From Onchocerca lupi (lineage: Eukaryota; Nematoda; Chromadorea; Rhabditida; Onchocercidae): DNA of 64,000 bases. Within the stretch, counting starts at the first letter, position 1. The number at the start of each line of letters is the position of its first letter. The position numbers and the translations under genes were made by a program. The stretch spans positions 117,515-181,514 of the forward strand of contig JAOVVO010000087.1 of assembly GCA_028564675.1 (NCBI GenBank). Reading direction: 5' to 3'. Shown in pieces: positions 37,183 through 48,954 of this stretch. The notes under the pieces are model-generated. The model did no database searches. It saw nothing but the letters and a program-made list of their open reading frames with translations, and had not been told where the DNA came from.

Positions 37183-39091
37183 GTTAGTTTATTGCCGTAT
37201 TATCATATCAATTTGATCATTAATCCAGACATCACCGAAGAATATACCCAGTGAATTATGAGTAAATAATTGCATGGAATGAATTTTTCCTTTTTATTTG
37301 ATTATTAATAGATTATTAGAGCAATCAATTAATCTTATCAGAATATATCAGAAAACTGCCAAGTATTAGATTAATTATTACAACAATTTGTTATCAATAG
37401 TTAAAGGGAAATATATGTTGATTGACTAACATTAGAAATTTACAGTAAGCATTAGGAAAATAATTTTTGTATTACTGTAATACTGTAAAGATAATATTAA
37501 TATTACCATAACTTGTATTATAATAATCATCTCTTATAACTATTATTTGATTGCTAATTAATATGAATGTAAATCCAAACAAATTTCATTGATTATCTTA
37601 TCATTGATAGATATCAGATGAATTAATTCCATTTAGAATATTAAGAATGTGATTAGAAATGTTCTCATGGAAATAATTTGATACTTCATGTTATTTAATA
37701 TTATTTGAGTAAAGTTTAAATGTATGTGAGTACATGACCAACGTAATCTATGATAAACATAAAATGTATTGGATACATTGATTAGAATTTCAGTTTTTTT
37801 TCTATTTTTCAGCAATTTAAAAAAATTAAATCAATTGGAAGAAAGCGATGGAGTACTTTTTATCATAATATTTATTAAAATAAAAAGTAGAAATTTTGAT
37901 TTCATTTTTAGGATTGTACATTTTTCACTAGAAAAGACATCATACGTTTATACAAACGATTCTATGCACTCAATCCGATCAAAGTACCAACAACTATGCA
38001 AGGGAATCGTCCTGCTATCATAACATTGTGTTTTGAAGAAATCGAGAAAATGCCAGAACTACGAGTATTATTTTTATTTTGTTGAAATATTTAAAAGATT
38101 TAATATGAAATGGCTAAACAATTTTGAAATCTTTTGGATGTGAGATTCCGAATTTTTAGGAAAATCCATTCCGACGACGGATTTGCCAAGTATTTTCGGA
38201 TGATGGCGATGGAAATTTGACATTTGATGATTTCTTGGACATGTTTTCCGTTTTGAGTGAGATGGCACCGCTACAGCTCAAATTGAAATACGCATTCCGA
38301 ATATACGGTATTTGATTTTCCTTCTAAACTAGCTCACTCTTCATTAAAATTTGGTCGATATGCTGCAATGAAATTTTTAAAGTAAATTTGTTTTGATTGG
38401 ATTTATGAAAATGTAAGAATTATGAGATAGAAATGTATGAAATATGGGAATTTATAATGTAAATATTTTCTGCAGATTTTGATGGTGATGATCAGCTTGG
38501 TCATGATGATTTAAGCAAAATTATCCGATGTCTAACGCGTGATGAATTGACAGATGAAGAAGTTGAATTTATCATTGAAAGGGTGAGAAAATATATGATC
38601 ACTTCTGAATATCAATTTTTTTTTCCTGTAAATTGATAATATTCAGAAATAATAAAATGTTTTTTGATATCAATTAATAACTGGGAATTAGATAAAACCA
38701 AATAGTAAGAATAGATAAAAACATGAAGGAATTCAAAAAAAGATGCCTTCTTCAATTTTTTAGTTAATAGTTATTTTTTAGTTGTTTAAAATTTCAAAAA
38801 TAAAATTGAAATAGGTTTAGAACTGAAATGAGGACGAAAGTTGAAGTGATTTGAAAATTTCACACATTTATTATGTTTACAGATTTTTTGTTTATAATCC
38901 AAAATAAGTATTTTTACCTGTTCAAGTCTTTAAAAATTCCCTATTTAACTTTATCTTCCTTTTTTTTTTTTTTTTTTTAGGTAATCGAAGAAGCTGATCT
39001 CGACGGTGATGAGCAAATATCATATGCTGAATTCGAACACGTTGTTTCACGTTCACCTGATTTCATCCGTACTTTTCACATCCGTATTTGA
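37096..39091 (+). CDS. calm-1: Calcium and integrin-binding (CIB/calmyrin) EF-hand protein
   Basis: Small EF-hand calcium sensor of the CIB2/CIB3 type, known to bind integrin tails and channel complexes. Exons: 37096-37182, 37912-38064, 38160-38307, 38476-38582 and 38981-39091, giving 201 aa. The start MGNTGS supplies an N-myristoylation glycine. The next upstream ATG (37090) runs into a stop. Family signatures: DCTFFTRKDI (30-39), MPELRENPF, GDGNLTFDDFLDMFSVLSE, and the end DFIRTFHIRI typical of CIBs. EF3 loop at 130-141 (DFDGDDQLGHDD, with Asp instead of Glu at position 12, as in other CIBs). EF4 loop at 171-182 (DLDGDEQISYAE). EF2 (94-105) is imperfect. The promoter lies in duplicated DNA. 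An AATAAA signal occurs at 39132-39137. The nearby stl-1 gene matches a C. elegans gene neighbourhood. Confidence 0.95.
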
Positions 39092-40588
39092 TGAAATGAG
39101 ATGAGCTTAAGCTTTATTCATTGTTCATTCAAATAAATTTCTGAATCATTGTCAATTAGTATAAGAATTGCCTAAAGCTTTGCATCTTGACTTTATCAAC
39201 TTAACAGACATCAACTTTTCGACAATACCTTGTCTGCCTAGATAAATTTTCCAGTATATCAAAATGAATCTATCAATGTACTGAAAAGGTAGAATTTTGC
39301 AGTACATAATTCAGAAATCATTTACATAAATAAAAATGTAAATGTTTGTTATTATTTTCGACAAAACGTTACGAATCCTAGTTTCTTTTTTTTTTTTCTA
39401 CTTGTAGTTACACCTGTGATAGGCAAAAAAAAGATTGAATTTACTGACTACACCTATTTTCTTGCATTGTTCATTTTTTTCACACAATTTTTCAAGTTCT
39501 TCAACGATTGATTTGTAATTTTGATACAGTGTTGCATTCGAATAGGCGCTGCCTAGGAACCTTGGGAGATTTAAGATTTCAAGCAAACAAACATTTACAT
39601 TTTTATTTATATAGACTAATTAACTAGTTGAACCCGACTGCGCGAATGATTTGACACTAATTTACTTATTCATTATAAGATTAATTATAAAATTTCAAAA
39701 AACTATTCCAAATTCTCGTTGGGAAGTCCTCCCTTATATCAAATTAAAAGAAATACGAGACTTGCGGACATTGATTTGTAGTAAACATCATTGAGCTTAA
39801 CATTTATTCTGCATTAGAAAATTGATAAAATCAAAAATAAATATTAAATCCGCACTACCCGTCATGCGAAACATTCTGATAGATAAAAAAGAGATAATAA
39901 TTCACAATTATCAGCTATGATGTTTACTATTCTCCCATCACTCCATTCCTCAAAAGAAAAAAATAAAAGAAGGGAAATTGTAAGTAATTTTAAACATCTC
40001 TGATACGCTAATAATACTCTCAACTATTCAAAATGACAGCAATATTATTATAAAAGTCCAACATTATTTTAAAGCAATTGGCAATGCTTTTAAATTCAAC
40101 AATCAAACTCGAGAAATAATATGCCGAACATTTAAAACAAACTAGAAATCTAAAAATAAGAGTTTACAACTTGAGCTGAAATCTCTTATAATGGGAAAAT
40201 TATACTTTAAATTTTAACCATTCTCAATGATCTATTATTATAAAATTTGCTACTGCTTTCCTGTTCAGAAAAATTAAAATGATAGACTTTCACAGTTTTT
40301 GAAATCATTCAATGAAAAAGCTCAGGCCGTTAAAACTAACAACTTCTCCATTAAGAAAATAACGCATCTTGTGATATAGCAATAATTCAATATAAAATAA
40401 AAACATAAAATTAATAACAAAATGAAATAAAATGAATCTGGTCTATTAGGTTATTCTCAACACAAATATGTAAGACGAAAGATAGACGTTTGACATATCA
40501 GGTACATTTCTGGAATCATAGTAGAACAATATTCCAAATAAACAACAAAAACAAATGATACTACATCCAAAACTGGAAAAGTAGGATT
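39092..40588. other. Intergenic spacer between convergent CIB and stl-1 genes
   Basis: Holds the 3' ends of both genes and one 285-bp element with terminal inverted repeats (39326-39610). From about 39660 to 40588 it is AT-rich without recognisable features. Confidence 0.6.
39326..39610. mobile_element. 285-bp element with perfect 25-bp terminal inverted repeats
   Basis: The left end (39326-39350) begins ATAAATAAAAATGTAAATGT. The right end (39586-39610) is its exact reverse complement. The interior near 39500-39545 has TTGATTTGTAATTTTGATAC and GTTGCATTCGAATAGGCG, the terminal module of the Helitron-like family seen elsewhere in the window. Immediately to the right are TATAGAC and AACTAGTTGAACCC, also resembling that family's ends. 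It is either a MITE-like derivative or two Helitron 5' ends head to head. Confidence 0.7.
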
Positions 40589-43500
40589 CTACAATTTATG
40601 CCGTGAAGAATCTTCTCCATCACCCTTCGTTTCAATAGTTTTTTGTTTCGATGGAAGCCTAAACAAAATTGCACTGTAGAAAGTTGAGAAATTCTAGAGA
40701 ATGAAATAAAACGCAATACCACTTTTTGGGATTTATATTAATTCTTGAAAATTTTAAATCAACTCACATGAATGGTTCCTTTTTCCTTGCTAATTCACTG
40801 TAAATCGTTAGTGCTTGAGTAATCATACTGCTTGCATTAGCCAAATCAGAAGGTACAATTATTGTATTCGTATCTTTGGCTATTTGTCCGAAAGCTGTCA
40901 CATATTTCTCAGCCACCGATAAAGTCGCCGCATCATAACCACCCGTTTTGTTTAATGATTCCGAAACTAGCTTAATACCTGTAGCTTGAGCCTGCGCATT
41001 TATCTGAATAGCTTCTGCCTAAAATTAACGATTGTTTCAAACAGCTTTATTAAAAATCTTTATAAAATGGCATGATTAGCGTACAACTTGCAATCTTGTG
41101 CGCTTTCATGCAATGTATTGTTGAAACATAAGAAGTTTTGGAATAATAAGTTTCAATCTGCAATGCATTTTTCAGATAAAATCTGAAGTATATTTTCAAG
41201 TCACTAATATTGAATGGTTTCGCTACATCCATAATTTTTTATTGCTAAAAACTCCTGTTCGTGTTTAACTCTTATTCTGAACAAATTGGCCATAAAGAAA
41301 AAACTAAAATATAGCTTCATTACCTCCAATTAATCCGAAAGTACACCTCAAATCAATTACCTTGCCTTTGGCTTCATTAATTTTTTCCTGCATCGAAGCT
41401 TCTGATGCCAAAATGCGTGCTCGTTTTTCACCTTCGGCGATATTAATTGATGCCTCACGTTTACCCTCTGACTCCAAAATTGCAGCTCGTTTCCGCCGTT
41501 CCGCTTCCACTTGCATCTGAAATATACTTTAAATCTCATATTACTTTCATTTGATACTTTTCTTGCAAAGAATAGCTTTTCTTTTGTAATGCTCTTTTCT
41601 CACTGTAAATACTTCTTTAGTTGACAAGAATACAATGACAACTTTCGAGTTTTTGAAGCACAATATAACGTCATCAAGGTTTAACATGAACTTCATTATT
41701 GAACATTAATACCTTATATTAAGCACATAAAATTAAGATTGATACAGAAAAAATTAAAGATATTATGATGAAATATATTCCTATTAAAGATAGATTAACT
41801 TCTGAGAATCTCCGTAAAAAAAAAAAAAAAAAAATAAACCTGCATTGCTTCTTGAATTTTTATAGGCATTGTCATGTCCCCTGAAATTTGATATAACTAA
41901 TTCGTTGCATTATTAATTCATTCCTTTTAAAATAAATTTCTTTCTCTACTGCATGATGCAACTATCATAAATCGAATTGATCAACTTGAAAGCAAAGAAA
42001 AAATCTGTCTTGAAATCACTGTTACATTAAAATAATTCCAACATTCAAAAATTCCAGATTTAGATTTGAATCGATTGAAAAAATACTCACTAATTTCATA
42101 TCGCATACACTGCAATCCCCAGGGCTCAGCTGCTTTGTTTATTGATTCTGCAAAATGTGAAAACTTTTCAGATAATACATAATCCTTGTCTAAACTCTGA
42201 AGCATCTTTCTCAGTTCTTCAGCTTCAAAACGTAGATAGCCTAAACTTATTACCGAATTTCAATTCAAGTGAACTGTTCGTTCCTGTCTTAACTTTTTTT
42301 TTTTTGTTTATGTTTCTTTGAATCGGTATTTTTTTAGCTCTGTCTTTTTTTTCTTTTTTTTTATCATAGAGCTTAACCGACTCTGGCTTATTCGATCAAA
42401 CACTTCATCCGAAACTTACAACTGATAATATTTTTTTTAAGTTTTTTTGGAAATACAACTTCTTCAGTAATGAGTAGCTTTCATAAATTGGAAAAGCATA
42501 CCCTCAAATTTGAGCCAATAGAAATGTAAATCATTAGTTTATCTTTCTGTTTTTACAGCGCATTGCAACATTTCTATGTACATCGAGGACAAATAGTGCA
42601 ACTTCATAAGAATATCAAAAAACCGACTGAGAGCACAAAAATGGCAAAGTTAGTATTCCCGTTAAAACAAACCGACAATATTGATATTAAGTTGTTCGCG
42701 TTCTTTAAATACTGTATCTAAATTGATCTTGCCTACTTCCGAACGCATCGTTGTTTGTGCAAGCTGTGTAATAGCATATTCAGGATCTTCAACTCCATAT
42801 GAAGCCTAGATGAAATCGGTCAGATTAGAATTTTACATCGATCACAAATTAAACTTTAAAGAGAAACTTTAATTGGTCTATATTTCAAGGTGGAAAAACT
42901 GCAAATTTCTACATTTGTGGTTTCAAAATACACAAAGAGAAAAATTAAGAAATATGAGACAATATTCACTTTATGATTAGTGAAAATTAGACAAAAAAAA
43001 TTCCTTCACATACTTTATATGGATCCACTACTCGCAGATAGAGAACACCATCAATTTGCAATTGTACATTATCACTCGTTACGGCACCTTGCTGTGGTAC
43101 TTCAATTGCCAACTCTTTCAGTACTTGCACATACTTGATACGATCGAGAAATGGTAGCAAAATATTGAATCCCTGCAAATTTTATTTTTTAAATTAAAAT
43201 GAAACAAAAAAAAAGCTAAGTGTCTCAGTCAAATAATTCTTCTATAATAATTAGACGATCATTATTCGATCGAAAATCCATCATTTCTTAATAATGTACT
43301 CAAAACGAAATAAATACTTACAGGATCTAAAATAGAATGAAACTTTCCCATACGTTCAACCACCCAAGCTTCCTGCTGCGGAACGAAATTCACAACAAAA
43401 TTAGCTCTACCTCGAACAGCTCCCCTACACTGAGTCAGAAAGGTAGTATTCCTGAAAAATCCTTTGCCAAACATTGATTTTGAACTATGAATTACTGTGA

Positions 43501-44021
43501 ATATTAACAATAAAAGCAAAGCCAAAAAACAGTCTGCAGTGAACTGGATTAAAATTAAATTAATTCAATTAAAATAAGAATCAATAATAAGAATCAGAGG
43601 AAGTCGAATCAACCGAAATCAAAATTAAAATATGACGAAATAAAATGAAGTAAACTGAACTATAATGAAATAAAGTTAATAGGATTTAGACGAAATGTAA
43701 TAGAATAAACTGAATGAACTAAAACGGACCGAATTGAACTGAAATAAAAATAAACTGCAAGTAACGAATCAAGTTAAAAATATCTTAGTAAAAATCAAAC
43801 CATGAAGTTAACTGAAGAAAACTGAGAATAAATTAAATTGAAATTAAATCAACCGAATTACGAAATGAAATTAAGCTGAAATAAAGTCAAGTAAATTAAG
43901 ATTTTTAAAACGAAACTCAAATAAATACTTACATGAGTGATCCGGAAGTGTTTAAATGTGTGACAAGACGACCAAAAGATGACAGATTAAGGCCTCTCTT
44001 CAACGATGGTACTAAAGCCAT
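40589..44021 (-). CDS. stl-1: Mitochondrial stomatin-like protein 2 (SPFH/prohibitin domain)
   Basis: Inner-membrane SPFH scaffold that binds cardiolipin and prohibitins and stabilises respiratory complexes. Exons: 44021-43933, 43451-43322, 43172-43014, 42805-42673, 42147-42091, 41880-41840, 41516-41361, 41018-40768 and 40658-40589, giving 361 aa. Exon 1 is only 89 nt and encodes MALVPSLKRGLNLSSFGR-, a basic, acid-free presequence. It joins in phase to exon 2. Family motifs: FVPQQEAWVVERMGKFHSIL (~52-71), YVQVLKELAIEVPQQ, AVTSDNVQLQIDGVLYLRV, DPYKASYGVEDPEYA, QLAQTTMRSEVGK and MQVEAERRKRA, then an Ala/Glu-rich coiled coil and VAEKYVTAFGQIAKDTNTII. A downstream Met (43474) in an alternative unspliced reading would also give a basic N terminus but is less likely. 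A TATCTTTAG sits just before the ATG and could be a spliced-leader acceptor. Confidence 0.95.
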
Positions 44022-45306
44022 TTTCCTAAAGATAACAGTACTAGATGTAATTCAAATCAAGAAAGCAACCGATTTCGGATTGTTCTGTTTTGCTTATCAA
44101 GTAATCCAAAACACTGTAAGAATAAGCCGTGATTTCTTATCAGCATATTAAACATCTTTACGCTGCAAATCACTGATGAATTAAAGAATCAAAAGTAAAA
44201 TAAAGAAAATAGATAATCAATTAAATGAAAATGAGATTTAATTTCGCCCGAGCCGTGATTTCCTTCTGTAGCAAAGAACACGGTTACGGCCTTTCCGTTT
44301 GCAGAAAATTTTCATCTTATTATTTATACTCCCAGCTTTTATGAATAGTAGTAATACTGGCTGTTTTTCTTTCTTTTTTTTTTTTTTTTTTCGAAATTTA
44401 GTATCTGAATTTATAATAAATACTCGATTATTTGAATAGTTCCGCAATTAAATATCTTTCAAGAATTTTTTTAATGATAAATTGATTTTATGTAAGTATT
44501 GGTTTGATATTACTAAAAAACATTTATATTAACTCTAATGTATCTTTTTTTCTAATGCTTTAATTTTTCTTATTTTTGAGATCGAGATTGTGATTTTTAA
44601 ATATATCAAGTATGAATTGTAATAATTTTCAATTCAAATTAATTAAATGAATTCAATAAGTGGTATAAAGAAAAGAGAAATAAGAATGATACTACATTTC
44701 ATACTTGATGATAATACTACTGCTAACAATACTACAATATTGCAATTCATAATTCATTCTTTTTCAGTTTTTTTTTTGCCTAATTAAATCATTACATCAT
44801 GGAAATGAATGAAATCCTATTTGCATATTATTTGTTTACTTTCTTATTTTTACAAATGTTACATTTTTTTTTCCTTTTTTTTTTTCTTTGAGTGAAACGA
44901 AATTAAGTATATAAAGCACAACTATCGTACGAGTGATTTTTGTACGTATAGGAAAATATTTACGCATGTGCATTCGTATAATTTGCATCTTCTGAAGATC
45001 GTTTTAGTGACGAGTCTATCAAAGGGTTATCTGTGGAAAGTTATGAGAAGTAAGTTTTATAAGAGAGCGACTATTCTGTTTCTTTTTCTCGGAATTTCTT
45101 TCCGTCCTATTATGAATAAAGATATCATGATTTATTATTTCCCCGCATTTATTTCTAAGTGATAACCGGTTTCGATAGAAATATCCAAGTGACATATTCA
45201 GACTTACAGTATAAAAAAAGAAAAAAAAATGAAAGTCGTTTTTGTAATTGAGATGACTTTTTGTAGGAATGATTTGACAGAACAATAGTTCCAACAATAT
45301 TTAAGA
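44022..45306. other. Divergent intergenic region between stl-1 and shc
   Basis: The 1.3-kb region should hold both promoters. It contains T-rich runs near 44370-44392 and 44869-44888. I can support no coding or RNA gene. Confidence 0.6.
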
Positions 45307-48300
45307 ATGTCAAACGAAGGAGATGTAATATCTCCAAGTGATGAGGAACTATTGAAAGAACTGAAGACGGGACAAACTTTTTATTTAAAGGTATTTTTCA
45401 TTTGAAAATACATGTAGGTTTTTCAATATTTGTTTCAAAGAGCTGTTTGTGATTAAAAAATATTTTGAAAATATGTTTAAATTTTGAAAATTATTCGTAT
45501 TTTGCGAAATCATTTTTTCTTTTGGAACTTTTTTTTTTTTAATCTGTAAAAGATTTTATTCCAGTATCTTGGATCGGTACAGATTTTCGAATCATTAACG
45601 AAAAAGAAACCTGAAGAAAGAGATAGCTGGACGAGGTACTATACTACATTATTGAAAACAGGAAGTAGATTGCCAAAAGTTTTCAGTACTACAGAAGTTC
45701 TTAGGAGTTGATAGTATTTTTCGAGTTGCTTTAATTATTTGGTTCTAGAGGATTTTATGTAAGGTTTATTTCTTAATAAATTCACATTTTTTCAGGCATT
45801 GTATGTATCATATTTGTCATCAATTAGGTATATGCGAAGAAAATTCGAGGCCTGACGAGCGTCTTCGTGACGTAGGTTATAATTTCATTAAAGGAAATCT
45901 AAAAGCAAGAGATCACTGGAAAGATTCTAGTCCCGGATCTGTTAGAATGCAGTGCCATTCTGGATGGCCTTTTTTCTGTCCTTTCTGGATGGCCTTTTTT
46001 CTTAATGCAGTTATAATTCGGAATTAAATCAGCCATATGTTGTTTTTATTTTCATTGAATTTATCAACTTAGATAATCGCAGAACTTACAGAATAAATTG
46101 AGGGAAATGGGAAAGAATTAGTTACGGACCTGATGGTTCTTAATGATTCTAATTGATTGGATGAAAGCTGGCTAATTATCTCCACTTCAATAAAACCAAT
46201 TAGCATATTGAATTGAAGATACTTTTTTTACAGAAAAAAATCAATCAATTAATTGCAGAAATTAGGCGAAGTGAAAATTGAAGACAAGGATGTTGAATTA
46301 AATGTAGCATTACATGCTTTTATAATTCTTGATAAAGAGGGTATACGGATTTTGGAACGACATCCTATCCATGTTATTTCGTACGCTTCATCCGGCACAG
46401 AGGTTTTCTTTTATTGGATTATGAAATGATTTGGTGCAGTCATTGCCAGTTACTGTAAAAAGAAATTCAAAACGTTTTTTCGACTTATTATAGTTATTTC
46501 TACCATGATAAATTTTCCAGAGCATTAAAAGATTCCATTTTTTGATTTCATTGCTAATTGTTAATTTAAATGTGTTATTGTTAGTGTTTGACTTTATATA
46601 TTACGAGAATCTAGAAGTCCTTTGAGAATTTGTATTAATGGATACTTCTTGAAAAAAGGAAAGAGAATTATAAGATCATAGTTGTTGTTTAAGATAAAAA
46701 TAAACATCACATAAGGAATTCATTGAGATTGAATTATTCATATTGGTCCAAATGACTTAAGAAAGTTTACTGGGAAATTTTTTTTTTTTAATATAAGCAT
46801 ATAAAAGTTACTATTTTTGGAGATATCCTGCTTTTTCTCCATCGCTCGCCTTTTACAGGATTGTACTAAGGGAGTGTTTTGTTTTGTGTCACATGTTCGA
46901 GAACTTGGAAGGCGATGCTTGGTTTTTATGGAACCTGATAAGAATGTCGATTTTATTATGGAAACTATTCTTCAGATATTTCGACTGAATAATAAAGGTT
47001 GGAATTAGATTCGAATTCATGTTTTGAATTGGCTCTTTTTTTATCTGAAATTTAATATTAATGCTTACATATGAGCTGTATCAACTTGCATGAAATGTCG
47101 GTTATATGTCGGTGATATCAGTGAGCACAATTTCATCTCCAAAGCTTGGAGCACTTTTTTCTTTTCTTTTTGTGAATAACGCATGTTTTTTCTGAAGTTT
47201 TTATCTTATTTGGTTTTTTATAAAAAATTACTCGTTTTGCTAGATTTTTTAGTGCTCTATTTTTCTATTTTCAAAATATTATTCTTGCAAAGTTATGGTT
47301 TGTCTTTCTAGGTCATGGCAATAAGTTGAACATAACAATAACGCATTCGCCAGAACCAAATTCAAATTGTGGTAAAATTTCCGCATTAATTTCAGATTAT
47401 TATATTTTTCATCCTTGATGATTTGCTAGGTAATTGAGTTATTCTTATTTCTAAAATTCGGACTGTTTCGATATTAGGAATTTCTATAGCCGTGCAATAG
47501 TATATAATAATTGCAATGGCGGCTAGACAGGCGGGAGACATACACCAGTATCTTATATACACCATTTTTAGATAATAATAAGATCTATCTGATAGTTAGA
47601 GTAATGAGCAACGTTGCTATTACTGAAGGAATATAAACGATATAAGATATTATACATATTCATTGTATATGCTCCAATTATATACGTTCATACATGTTCT
47701 AGCAGCTTTTTAATCTGCTCAGGCTTGTTGTGATGTATTTCTTTTTTCAGATTATCCAACTTATGTGAACGTGTGTAGTTTGCCAGCTGCCCTAGGTCTC
47801 GAAAAACAACCTTGGTATCATGGTGAAATGGAACGAGCTAGTGCTGAATCTATGCTACGACATGAAGGTGATTTCTTGGTTCGCGCTAGTCCGAACACTG
47901 CCAATAATTTCGTACTCTCTGGAATTGCAAATTCAGTCGCGAAACATTTCTTGTTGTTGGATGAGAATGATCAAAAGGTAAGATTTTTTCCTTTAAAATT
48001 GTTGATTTTCTTTTTCTGTATTGAACAATAAACTAAAAAATAAAGAGAATATGGTACGAAAAGTCTGAAATAATCTTTCAAGCTTTCTTTGAAATCTAGG
48101 AGTTAGAGAATTCTTCGAAAAATATGTATTAGAGATGCATTTGTTTTTCACTATTTCATTAGCTAGTTTGAACCAGATGTCTTCTTCTTTAAAATGCTAT
48201 TTATGTATAAAATCAACGATTTGAAGGTGATTTTAAAAAAAATTTTTATTTTTCATAATATTTTTTTTTGATGCAAATTCAATATTTTTTTTTAAAAAGG

Positions 48301-48672
48301 GGCAAAATTTTTAATGCAAATTTTTTAATGTAAGTTTTTTAATATAAATTTTTTTTGATGCAAATTTTTTAATGCAATTTTTTTATGTAAATTTTTTATG
48401 CAAATTTTTTTAATGCAAATCTTTAAAAAAGAGGTTTTTGCAATTTATTTAAATTCATTCACTTAAATTTAATTATTTGTTTATTTACTCGTTTATATTG
48501 CAAAGTTAACAATGAATTCTTGTAGGTTCGTAAACAACAGCAAGTATTCGAGACAATTGTTGAACTGATTGAGTACCATCGAGGAGAGAATGTGCCAATT
48601 ATCTCGGAAGGCAGTGAATTGCATTTGATCCGTCCTATTGTAAGATTTGCTGCGCCATTACCTCGCCGATAG
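45307..48672 (+). CDS. shc-1: Shc-type adaptor protein (PTB + SH2)
   Basis: Cytoplasmic adaptor linking phosphotyrosine receptors to Ras or insulin/stress signalling. Exons: 45307-45390, 45565-45635, 45796-45940 (or to 45871), 46259-46402, 46859-46997, 47312-47371, 47751-47977 and 48526-48672, giving 338 aa (315 with the shorter exon 3). PTB/PID domain ~22-195: TFYLKYLGSVQIFESL, then LERHPIHVISYASSG and EPDKNVDFIMETILQIFRL. A short linker has TYVNV (Tyr219), the same pYVNV Grb2-SH2 docking motif as Shc Tyr317. SH2 domain 236-325: WYHGEMERASAE and GDFLVRAS with phosphate-binding Arg259. This PTB-linker-SH2 order defines Shc. Both donors for exon 3 (GTAGGT and GTTAGA) keep the frame. The CH1 linker is much shorter than in vertebrates. 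Which worm paralogue (shc-1 or shc-2) it corresponds to is uncertain. Confidence 0.92.
45956..46001 (+). repeat. Two tandem copies of a 23-24 bp sequence
   Basis: TTCTGGATGGCCTTTTTTCT appears twice in a row just beyond the longer form of shc exon 3, in the intron. It is a recent local duplication and does not affect the coding prediction unless exon 3 extends further. Confidence 0.85.
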
Positions 48673-48954
48673 TTGGAACGGACAGGGTAACAAGAAATAT
48701 GAATGCATGAGCTTACGCCTACCGGAATATTATATGACGATAATTTGAGGTATCTACTAGAAAATTTGAAAAGAGAAGAGAGGAGGAGGGCAAAGGAGTT
48801 GAAATGGTCATACATCAGCCCAAAGAGATTCTTTTTCATTAGAAAGTCTTACCTCTGTCCTTCTTTATTATTAAAACTTCTGCAAGACCACTTACTGCTA
48901 CGGCTGGTAATGTACTGAAAGAGGTCGAATTACTGTAATTAATACGAGTCAGTG
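48673..48954 (+). other. Short 282-bp gap between shc and the ZP-protein gene
   Basis: Same-strand genes separated by only 282 bp. There is no AATAAA in the gap, only variants such as ATTAAA. The sequence ACGAGTCAG just before the next start codon could be a trans-splice acceptor. The spacing is compatible with a nematode operon but does not prove one. Confidence 0.4.

Noticed and set aside
43262..43525. stl-1 starting with a hydrophobic Met-Ala-Leu-rich leader at 43525
   Set aside because: The reading crosses two acceptor-like sites (TTCACAG and TTTTTCAG). Joining the 89-nt exon 1 to 43451 gives a better mitochondrial presequence and fits family length.
43933..44151. 72-codon plus-strand ORF between stl-1 and shc
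   Set aside because: It is the antisense of stl-1 exon 1, which explains its coding-like composition. The minus strand gives the presequence, donor and correct phase.
48703..48918. 71-codon ORF directly after the shc stop
   Set aside because: It lies in the short gap that must hold the shc 3' UTR, and shows no family resemblance or partner exon.
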